Assembly: GCA_910585855.1 (NCBI GenBank)
Contig: CAJUGZ010000200.1
Location: 1 to 8,074 of the forward strand
Direction: 5' to 3'
Length of the DNA: 8,074 bases
DNA from: an uncultured Lachnospiraceae bacterium
Lineage (GTDB): Bacteria; Bacillota_A; Clostridia; Lachnospirales; Lachnospiraceae
In this document: piece by piece, positions 1 to 5,924 of the stretch
Layout of the letters: each line of letters begins with the position of its first letter
How positions within the stretch are numbered: the stretch's first letter is position 1
Made by a program: the position numbers and the translations under genes
The notes under the pieces: model-generated
Database searches by the model: none
What the model was told of the DNA's origin: nothing
The model's input: the letters and a program-made list of their open reading frames with translations, nothing else

Positions 1-55
1 TTTTTCCAAAGTCACTGCAGGCTGCCCACCGTTTTCAAATCTGGCTGTTTCTTGA
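1..55 (-). repeat. Truncated copy of dispersed inverted repeat (copy A)
   Basis: The reverse complement of these 55 bases matches 1030-1084 without gaps at 49 of 55 positions by hand count. The match includes the run CAAGAAACAGCCAGAT and the block CCTGCAGTGACTTTGG. The match runs off the left end of the window, so the copy is probably longer. It is in opposite orientation to the copy at 1030, and the two outer ends face the HAD gene between them. No ORF in it is credible. It is probably the first arm of a second copy of the larger structured element described at 1030-1365, but the rest is not visible. Confidence 0.8.
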
Positions 56-76
56 GCCCGGAACAAAAAAAATAAA

Positions 77-817
77 CTACCCCGTTTTTCCTAATAAAAT
101 TTCTCCTATTTTTTCCATATCCATTTCATTTAACACATAATCTGCTTCCAAAACATCCTCCTCTGGTGAAAGATTAGAATGAACATACAATGTATGAAGT
201 CCAGCTCTCTTCGCTCCCACTATATCACAAATCCCGTCATTTCCAATCATAATTGCTGTATCCTTTGAAATCCTATATTTTTTTATTAATTTTTCAAAAA
301 ACCGAATATCCGGCTTTTTATAATCAAAATCAGAAGAAATCAAAATTCCTTTAAAATACGAATCAATCCCCAAAGCTTTCATTTCATACTCTGCAAAAAT
401 CCTCTGTGCATTTGACAAAAGATAGAGCTGTTTTCCCGCCTTTACTAGCTGTTCTAGTAATTCCTTTGCACCCTTATAAAGTCCAATCCTATCCGTTGAC
501 AAAACCCGAAAAAACTGTCCTGTATAAATTGCTGCCATTTTATCTGCCTGTACCTGCTTATAACGAAAAATCTTTAAAAACACCTGTTCTATCTGAATCT
601 CAGGGTAAGACTCATGCCCATCCTTACGCAGCAAAACTTTTCCCCTTTGCATATTCTCCACCATTTCATAATAAACCTTTCTCAACTCTTCTGCACAATA
701 AAAAGCACCATAATACCCCAAAAATAAAGCCAACTTCTCCCAAATCTCTATTCTATCCTCTTCTGTATGAATATCAATTAATGTCCCATATAAATCAAAA
801 ATACAAGTATCATACAT
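77..817 (-). CDS. HAD-superfamily hydrolase, subfamily IA-like (DLYGT type)
   Basis: A 246-residue cytoplasmic protein with the four HAD motifs in order. Motif I is FDLYGTL with the nucleophile Asp8, motif II is the Ser in LLSNAQ (Ser135), motif III is Lys168 in KKPD, and motif IV is IGNDGICDIVGA with Asp198. Residues about 16-90 form a helical C1-type cap, as in subfamily I enzymes. Most HAD phosphatases carry a second Asp two residues after the nucleophile. Here it is Tyr10, as in haloacid dehalogenases and in many clostridial HAD proteins annotated only as hydrolases. The substrate cannot be told. The ATG at 817 is preceded by GAGGTG (826-831) at 8-nt spacing, which supports the start. The gene stands alone, between two inverted copies of a repeat, and its upstream region lies in or beside a MITE-like element. 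No terminator hairpin is evident after its stop codon, only a T-rich run. The family call is firm and the function is unknown. Confidence 0.9.
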   Translation of the reverse strand: MYDTCIFDLYGTLIDIHTEEDRIEIWEKLALFLGYYGAFYCAEELRKVYYEMVENMQRGKVLLRKDGHESYPEIQIEQVFLKIFRYKQVQADKMAAIYTGQFFRVLSTDRIGLYKGAKELLEQLVKAGKQLYLLSNAQRIFAEYEMKALGIDSYFKGILISSDFDYKKPDIRFFEKLIKKYRISKDTAIMIGNDGICDIVGAKRAGLHTLYVHSNLSPEEDVLEADYVLNEMDMEKIGEILLGKTG

Positions 818-849
818 TTCTATTTCACCTCATCTGTTCTAAAAAACTC

Positions 850-994
850 TTAGAGCCTGTTCCATATCTTCTTACACGTACCTTTTTCGCTGTATTTAAG
901 AAACTTTTATCCCGTATTACAGTAAAAAATTACTATTATTTTTAATAAATCTACTATAAAATTAGCACATATCAGAATACTAAACAGGTTCTTA
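850..994. mobile_element. MITE-like element with 9-bp inverted ends and TTA direct repeats
   Basis: The left end GAGCCTGTT (853-861) and the right end AACAGGTTC (983-991) are inverted repeats with one mismatch. Each is flanked on the outside by TTA (850-852 and 992-994), as expected for a 3-bp target duplication. Weaker similarity continues for a few bases inside the ends. The 139-bp interior is very AT-rich and holds no ORF worth calling. The layout fits a small non-autonomous insertion or a worn remnant of an insertion sequence. No family is assigned, because 9-bp ends and a 3-bp repeat can arise by chance in such AT-rich DNA. It sits directly upstream of the HAD gene, starting 33 bp before the start codon, so it may supply or disturb that gene's promoter. 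Confidence 0.4.
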
Positions 995-1029
995 AAAAAG
1001 TCTGAATATTGTCCTTTTTTCTTCCGAAG

Positions 1030-1106
1030 TCAAGAAACAGCCAGATGCGGAAACCGTAGGCATCCTGCAGTGACTTTGGAAAAAAGTTAGAAGTTCTTGA
1101 CTTCTG
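1030..1106 (+). repeat. Left arm of the nested inverted repeat (copy B)
   Basis: This arm matches the reverse complement of 1-55 at 49 of 55 positions over 1030-1084. From 1040 it is also inverted-complementary to 1296-1365, with about 55 of 70 aligned columns matching by hand count and small gaps near 1073 and 1080. The last part carries a small hairpin, AGAAGT (1089-1094) with ACTTCT (1100-1105). Similarity to the far copy begins ten bases before the arm starts to pair with copy C. Confidence 0.8.
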
Positions 1107-1121
1107 CTCAAAAACCTAAGA

Positions 1122-1161
1122 TTTTTTGCATATCCTGCTTCCATGCAGGGTATGCAAAAAA
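1122..1161. other. 17-bp hairpin with T-run and A-run flanks
   Basis: The left arm TTTTTTGCATATCCTGC pairs with GCAGGGTATGCAAAAAA across the 6-nt loop TTCCAT, with one T-G pair (1133/1150). It is not a normal intrinsic terminator, because on either strand the T-run comes before the stem and the A-run follows it. It forms an inner domain of the larger element at 1030-1365. Confidence 0.8.
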
Positions 1162-1295
1162 AGGGGCGTGTTTAGCCCATATAGTTAGGAAAGAAACTAC
1201 CTTATGGCAGACGAAACCTTTTGATATGCCAGCCCCGTTTTGGCTGCGATATGGGCGAATTGCGCCCCGGTCTGTCCGGTTGGATGCACCATAAT

Positions 1296-1365
1296 GCAGA
1301 AGTCTTAGAACTTCTTACTTTTTGGAAAGCGGAACAGCAGGATGTCTACAGTTTTTGCATCTGGC
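1296..1365 (-). repeat. Right arm of the nested inverted repeat (copy C)
   Basis: The reverse complement matches copy B, sharing GCCAGATGC, CATCCTGC, AGAAGTTCT and GACTTCTG in the same order. It carries its own small hairpin, AGAAGT (1298-1303) with ACTTCT (1310-1315). Its outer end, at 1365, lies 26 bp before the -35 box of the araC promoter. Confidence 0.7.
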
Positions 1366-1390
1366 GTCCTCAAAACCAAAAAATTATAAC

Positions 1391-1419
1391 TTGCCTTTTT
1401 TCCACACAACTGCTATTAT
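1391..1419 (+). promoter_or_regulatory. Sigma-A-type extended -10 promoter for araC gene
   Basis: TTGCCT (1391-1396) and TATTAT (1414-1419) are separated by exactly 17 bp, and a TG one base before the -10 box (TGCTATTAT) gives an extended -10 element. Transcription would start near 1426, leaving a leader of about 30 nt that holds the ribosome binding site AGGAGG (1442-1447), 8 nt before the ATG at 1456. No operator repeat is evident around it. Confidence 0.6.
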
Positions 1420-1455
1420 AAAAAAATAAAATCAAAAAAACAGGAGGATACACGA

Positions 1456-2349
1456 ATGACCACTTTTTCCCTCTACGAACAAAAACAACATGGAACATCC
1501 GAATTTCCCTATATCGTCTATCATTCCATGATCCCAAATTTTATCCATTCCTACCCGCTTCACTGGCACAATGAAATCGAACTAATCCTTGTAATAAACG
1601 GTCACTTAACCATCACTCTAAATAAAACCCCTCTCCCTGCCTCAAAGGGAGATATTATCCTTATCCTCCCGGGTATGCTCCATGCAATAGATCGATCCCA
1701 AAACCACACTGCAGAATATTACAACATTGTTTTTGATCTAAATCTATTAGGACAAGACACCCCATCTGATTTCTGCTTCTCCAATTATATCAGCCCTTAT
1801 CAAAAAGAAATTATTTCCCTTCCCTCAATAATCTCTCCAGACCATACCGTCTATCCTGAACTTTTCCAATCCCTGACAAAATTAATTGAACTGCGCTCTT
1901 TTATTCACTCAGGAAATGAACTCTATATAAAATCACTGCTTTTTTATATCTTTTGGCTTTTAAAACCACTGCAATGCCAAACACAGCCGCTCCCTCAAAA
2001 CCAATATCACAATTTACAAATACAAAAAATGAAAGACTTCCTGTTATTTATCCATACAAACTATGCCTCTCCTATTACTTTAAAACAGGCAGCAGATTTC
2101 TGTGGCTATAGTATATCCTATTTCTCTAAATTTTTTAAATCTTTTACTGGTATGACATTTATTGAATATCTTAATAACTATCGTTTAAAAAAAGCTGGTG
2201 AGTTACTATTAACCACCAGCATGAGTATAATAGAAATATCCGAGATAACCGGATTTGAAAACCATTCCTACTTTATAAGATTATTTCGAAAGCACTATCA
2301 AACCACTCCAAAACAGTACCAAAAGCAAAACAGACAAAATCCAAAATAA
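1456..2349 (+). CDS. AraC-family transcriptional regulator with cupin sensor domain
   Basis: A 297-residue DNA-binding regulator. The N-terminal half, about residues 25-95, is a cupin-like sensor (HWHNEIELILVINGHLTI, then KGDIILILPGMLHAI) that in this family binds a sugar or other small ligand. The C-terminal part, about residues 191-293, is the double helix-turn-helix domain. ITLKQAADFCGYSISYFSKF forms the first HTH, and MSIIEISEITGFENHSYFIR followed by LFRKHYQTTPKQY forms the second with the usual AraC signature. The length is normal for the class. The start is set by AGGAGG at 8-nt spacing. It has its own promoter just upstream and runs convergent to the glucan operon with a 12-bp gap and no clear terminator. 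The ligand and targets are unknown. Control of the neighbouring operon is possible but not shown by position alone. Confidence 0.93.
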   Translation: MTTFSLYEQKQHGTSEFPYIVYHSMIPNFIHSYPLHWHNEIELILVINGHLTITLNKTPLPASKGDIILILPGMLHAIDRSQNHTAEYYNIVFDLNLLGQDTPSDFCFSNYISPYQKEIISLPSIISPDHTVYPELFQSLTKLIELRSFIHSGNELYIKSLLFYIFWLLKPLQCQTQPLPQNQYHNLQIQKMKDFLLFIHTNYASPITLKQAADFCGYSISYFSKFFKSFTGMTFIEYLNNYRLKKAGELLLTTSMSIIEISEITGFENHSYFIRLFRKHYQTTPKQYQKQNRQNPK

Positions 2350-2361
2350 TTTACTGTCTTA

Positions 2362-3866
2362 TTATTTCCGGCAGCGCCCATATAGCTTTGTAATCCGATG
2401 GATCTCTTTTAGCAGTTCTTCTCCTATCTCTCCATCCTTCAATCTCCACTTCCAATTTTTTCCAAGTGTGGAAGGCATATTCATTCTTGCCATATTTCCA
2501 TATCCCAAATAGTCCTGTATTGGAATAATACAATAATTGGCAACACTGCTCATAGCAAGATAAATCACTTCTTTACAGATCTCTTCAATCTCCCCGTCTT
2601 CTTTTCGAATATAATCCAACAGCATCTGTCTATCCGCAGCATCCAAGTTCTCATACCAAGAATACAACGTTTCATTGTCATGTGTTCCAGTATACACTAC
2701 ACAGTTCTTATTATAATTATAAGGCAGATAATCTCCTGCATTTTCAGAGTCCTTACTGTTAAAAGCAAATTCCAAAACCCGCATATTCGGATATCCACTC
2801 TCCCGAACCAAAGCCCGAACCGAATCTGTCATATATCCAAGATCTTCAGCAATAATTCTCTTTTCTCCAAGCCGTCTATGTATCGCATAAAACAATTCCA
2901 TTCCCGGTCCTTTTTTCCAATGACCGTTTTCCGCCGTTAAATCCCCATAAGGAATCGAATAATATTCGTCAAATCCTCGAAAATGATCAATTCTGACTAC
3001 ATCATATAACCGAAAACAATGTTCCATCCGCTTTATCCACCAGTCAAACCCCTGATTTCGATGAAATTCCCAGCGATATAATGGGTTTCCCCATAACTGT
3101 CCCGTTTCTGAAAATGCATCTGGCGGACATCCGGCAACGGCAGTTGGAATATTATTTCCATCTAACTGGAATAACTGAGGGCTTGCCCATGTATCCGCAC
3201 TGTCAAAAGCAACATAGATCGGAATATCCCCAATAATCTCCACTCCCTGCTGATTGGCATATTCCTTTAATTTCAGCCACTGCTCTTGAAACTTAAACTG
3301 AAGATACTTATAAAACTCTATTTCAAAATAAAGTTCTCTTCGGTAATAGTCCAATGCAAATCCCCAGCGAAGCCGAATATCCTCTGCCCATTCAATCCAG
3401 CTTTTCCCTCCAAAACGATCCTTTACTGCCATAAACAGAGCATAGTCATCTAACCACCAGCTAAACTTTTCACAGAACCTGCAAAACTCTGGAATCTCTG
3501 TTACATGGCTTCGTTCATATGCCTTTCTCAGCAGTCCAAAACGCTCCTGATAAATCTTTCCATAATCTACAAATCCCTCTTCTGTTCCAAAATCCACTGC
3601 ATCACATTCTTCTTTTTCAAAACCCCTTCCTCAATCAAATCCTCCAAGCTGATAAAATAAGGATTCCCAGCAAACGTAGAAAATGACTGATACGGAGAAT
3701 CTCCATAGCTGGTAGGTCCAAGAGGCAAAATCTGCCAGTAACTCTGCCCCGCCTCTTTTAACTGATCCACAAACTGATATGCGCTCTTTGAAAAACACCC
3801 AATGCCATACTTAGAAGGCAAGCTGCTAATCGGCAGCAAAATCCCGCTTGTTCTTAACTCTTTCAT
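2362..3866 (-). pseudogene. malQ: 4-alpha-glucanotransferase (MalQ, GH77), split by a one-base frameshift
   Basis: MalQ moves alpha-1,4-glucan segments between maltooligosaccharides and releases glucose. The first frame, 3866 down to 3567 (99 codons), holds the N-terminus (SGILLPISSLPSKYGIG, then GDSPYQSFSTFAGNPYFISL). The remaining 411 codons, 3597 down to 2362, are in another frame and hold the catalytic part. In a restored 501-residue protein, normal for the family, the key residues would be Asp294 in VRIDHFRGF, Glu341 in IAEDLG and Asp397 in GTHDNET, all intact. Adding one A to the run at 3613-3617 restores a smooth KKEECDAVDFG. A strong site, AGGAGGTGG, precedes the ATG at 3866, and the gene begins 24 bp after the pullulanase stop codon. 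The second frame could open only at a GTG (3597) with no clear ribosome site. A real null mutation, a sequence error and ribosomal slippage all remain possible. The rest of the gene is free of decay, which points to a recent or artefactual lesion. Confidence 0.9.
3609..3620 (-). other. malQ: Frameshift site in malQ (A5 run)
   Basis: The coding strand reads TTGAAAAAGAAG. In frame this gives Leu-Lys-Lys-Lys and leads to a stop after 99 codons. With six A instead of five it reads Leu-Lys-Lys-Glu-Glu-Cys and continues into the long catalytic frame. AAA AAG is a lysine pair at which ribosomes can slip back one base, which would give the same product. The heptamer is G AAA AAG rather than the efficient A AAA AAG, and no strong stimulatory hairpin is seen just after it. 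Confidence 0.8.
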
Positions 3867-3890
3867 TATTCCACCTCCTAAAATATACTT

Positions 3891-5924
3891 CTATATTCCT
3901 AATTCTTCTTCACATCCTAAAATCGTTACAGTACGAGCCAATAATACTAACTGATTTTTCACCAATTCCACACCTTCTAAACTCCAACGGCTCTCTCCAT
4001 CTGTTAAAATCTTCCACCTTCCCTCCGGCAAAGATATCTGATGCTTATCAGAATCCGGGTTATAGTAGACCAAAGCCTTTTTCCATCTTCCGAATGCCTT
4101 CTTATCCTCTATTACAAATCCAATCAATGCCCCTCTCATATTTAAAAAAGTGATCTGATCGGCAGCCTCCCTCTCTGTTCTCTCTAAAACTGGAAGTTCT
4201 CGCCTTACTGCAATTAAAAATCGATAATATTCCACAAGTTCCTGATATTCTTCTGCCCGTCCCCAGTCTAACTGATTTAATTCAGAAGACGAATTATAAC
4301 TATTTTCGCAGCCGTTCTTTGTTCTTGCAAATTCCTCTCCTGCCTGAAAAAACGGAATTCCAAGACAAGTAAATACAATTCCAGCGGCCATCTTATTCAT
4401 CTGCAAAATATCTCGATCACAGTTCTGATAATTTTTCTGTTTTTTTGTGGAAACTATTAATTTATCCCAAAGTGTCCAATCATCATGAGCCGAAACATAA
4501 TTTATAATTTGTGATGGTGCTAACGGTCTTACTTCCCCATTATACTCTGCTCTGCAAAGTCCGCAAACACTGTTTTTCACTTTTTCCTTTGCTTTTATAA
4601 TCTCTTGTTTTCCCCCATTTACATATCCTTTATGTTCTGCAATAAAATTGCTTCCCTTTAGACTATCCCTTATCAAATCCGAAAAAATTGCAATTTTAGA
4701 GTCTAGCTTCCTTATATTTTTTGCAACTGCTGGTATCGCTTCCTGCTCCATCGCTGTATCCCCTGCTGCCCAAGGCTCTCCATACATCAAAATCCCCTCT
4801 CCGCCCGGAAGCTGATTCAGACGCTTCCGAATCCGATTCATAGTTTCTGTATCATGAAGCCCCATCAAATCAAATCGAAATCCATCAATATGATACTCAA
4901 GAGCCCAATAGCAAACCGAATCCTCCATAAACCGACGAAACATTTCCCGTTCGCTTGCCGTATCATTGCCACAGGCAGAACCGTTTGCATAACTTCCATC
5001 TGAATATATACGATAATAATAGTCTGGCACCGTCCTCTGAAATGCCCCATCTAAACGATAGGTATGATTAAACACGACATCCATAATCACCCCAATTCCT
5101 GCTCGATGCAGTGCCATAACCATCTGTTTCAATTCCAAAATCCGCACATGCCCATCAAACACATCCGTGGCATAAGAGCCTTCAGGAACATTATAATTTA
5201 CCGGATCATACCCCCAGTTAAACTGTTGCTTCCTGCAATCTCTTTCATCCACTGAGCCAAAATCAAACATAGGAAGCAAATGCACATAAGTAACTCCCAA
5301 ATACTTTAAATATGCCAAACAGCTAGGAAATGCCCCTTTTTTGTCTAATGAAGTATTTTCCTCTGTAAAAGCAAGATATTTCCCCCGCCATTCTTCCCGC
5401 ACTCCGCTTCGAAGATCATTAGAAAAATCTTTAATATGCAATTCATAAATAACAGGATGCTGTTCAATTCCCTCCGGGCGTTTATCCGATTCCCAATCTT
5501 TTGGATTAGTTCGCCTTAGATCTACTACCATACTTCGAACTCCATTTACTCCACAGGCTCTTGCATAGGGATCGTTTGTTTCATAAGTTTCTCCATCTAC
5601 AGTTACCAAATAGGTATAATATTGCCCTTCCCGATCTCCATCCACCCATACAGACCAAGTGCCGCACTCCTCCTGCATCATAAAAAAGAATTCTGTTTCT
5701 TCCACTCCCTCCCTCTGCATCTCCTCTTCGCTTCCAAAAGGATATATTTTTAAGCCAACCTTTTTTGCTGTAGGAGCCCAAACTTTAAATAATGTTCCTT
5801 CCTTTTGCCAGACAGCTCCCAAATCCTGTCCAGCATAACAATATTTCTCCAAAAAATCCTCGGAATAAAACCATCGTTTCAAAGCGACCCTCTTCTTACA
5901 ATCAGGCAAACACATTTCAACCAT
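3891..5924 (-). CDS. pulA: Type I pullulanase (GH13, cytoplasmic)
   Basis: A 677-residue debranching enzyme that cleaves alpha-1,6 bonds in pullulan, limit dextrins and glycogen. Residues about 45-130 form an N-terminal CBM48-like domain (FKVWAPTAKKVGL). The GH13 barrel follows, with the pullulanase hallmark FNWGYDPVNYNVPEGSY (235-251, Phe where Tyr is usual), region I DVVFNHTY (282-289), region II GFRFDLMG with nucleophile Asp352, region III YGEPW with acid/base Glu383, and region IV VSAHDDWTLWD with Asp481. The C-terminal 80 or so residues form the usual beta domain. There is no signal peptide, so it acts inside the cell. The ATG at 5924 is chosen because AGGAAGG (5934-5940) precedes it by 9 nt. 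This gives an 8-bp overlap with the upstream gene and suggests translational coupling. An in-frame TTG at 5963 is not preferred. malQ follows 24 bp downstream. Confidence 0.94.
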   Translation of the reverse strand: MVEMCLPDCKKRVALKRWFYSEDFLEKYCYAGQDLGAVWQKEGTLFKVWAPTAKKVGLKIYPFGSEEEMQREGVEETEFFFMMQEECGTWSVWVDGDREGQYYTYLVTVDGETYETNDPYARACGVNGVRSMVVDLRRTNPKDWESDKRPEGIEQHPVIYELHIKDFSNDLRSGVREEWRGKYLAFTEENTSLDKKGAFPSCLAYLKYLGVTYVHLLPMFDFGSVDERDCRKQQFNWGYDPVNYNVPEGSYATDVFDGHVRILELKQMVMALHRAGIGVIMDVVFNHTYRLDGAFQRTVPDYYYRIYSDGSYANGSACGNDTASEREMFRRFMEDSVCYWALEYHIDGFRFDLMGLHDTETMNRIRKRLNQLPGGEGILMYGEPWAAGDTAMEQEAIPAVAKNIRKLDSKIAIFSDLIRDSLKGSNFIAEHKGYVNGGKQEIIKAKEKVKNSVCGLCRAEYNGEVRPLAPSQIINYVSAHDDWTLWDKLIVSTKKQKNYQNCDRDILQMNKMAAGIVFTCLGIPFFQAGEEFARTKNGCENSYNSSSELNQLDWGRAEEYQELVEYYRFLIAVRRELPVLERTEREAADQITFLNMRGALIGFVIEDKKAFGRWKKALVYYNPDSDKHQISLPEGRWKILTDGESRWSLEGVELVKNQLVLLARTVTILGCEEELGI
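5917..5924 (-). other. Stop/start overlap coupling the two debranching genes
   Basis: The coding strand reads ATGGTTGA: the pullulanase ATG at 5924 and, in another frame, the TGA stop of the debranching gene at 5919-5917. Ribosomes ending the first gene lie directly over the start of the second, so the two enzymes are probably made in linked amounts. Confidence 0.75.

Larger units (their letters stand above)
1030..1365 (+). ncRNA. Candidate structured RNA / nested inverted-repeat element
   Basis: Three long helices can be drawn by eye. Helix 1 pairs 1040-1068 with 1337-1365: 29 columns, 25 Watson-Crick, three G-U and one C-A on the plus strand. It continues weakly inward to about 1097/1307. 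Helix 2 is a local hairpin, 1122-1138 with 1145-1161, 17 bp with one U-G and a 6-nt loop. Helix 3 pairs 1163-1182 with 1249-1268: 16 Watson-Crick, two G-U and two mismatches. Each outer arm can also form its own small hairpin with stem AGAAGT/ACTTCT (1089-1105 and 1298-1315), an alternative to the inner part of helix 1. Six of the seven transition-type pairs are G-U only if the plus strand is the RNA. The whole lies upstream of the araC promoter. No known RNA family is recognised. A DNA-level repeat or MITE-like element is the main alternative. Confidence 0.4.

Noticed and set aside
406..945. 179-codon ORF antisense to the HAD gene
   Set aside because: It is a shadow of the real gene, with low-complexity composition, and it runs on into the MITE-like region.
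1122..1161. Rho-independent terminator
   Set aside because: The T-run comes before the stem and an A-run follows it on both strands, the opposite of a terminator.
1097..1294. 65-codon plus-strand ORF inside the structured element
   Set aside because: It spans the 17-bp hairpin and helix 3, has no ribosome binding site at its ATG, and shows no recognisable domain. Conserved structure explains the sequence better than coding.
1030..1365. Retron msr-msd, CRISPR array or group II intron
   Set aside because: There is no reverse transcriptase gene nearby, no regularly spaced direct repeats and no intron domain V motif that I can recognise. The inverted arms alone do not justify any of these.
1221..1421. 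66-codon plus-strand ORF ending in the araC promoter
   Set aside because: It overlaps the right repeat arm and the -10 box, lacks a ribosome binding site, and has no recognisable domain.
2344..2367. Bidirectional terminator between araC and malQ
   Set aside because: The stem has only A-T pairs with a 10-nt loop, so it would be very weak.
3567..3866. The 99-codon N-terminal piece as a separate small gene
   Set aside because: It is clearly the MalQ N-terminus. The continuation lies directly downstream in another frame.
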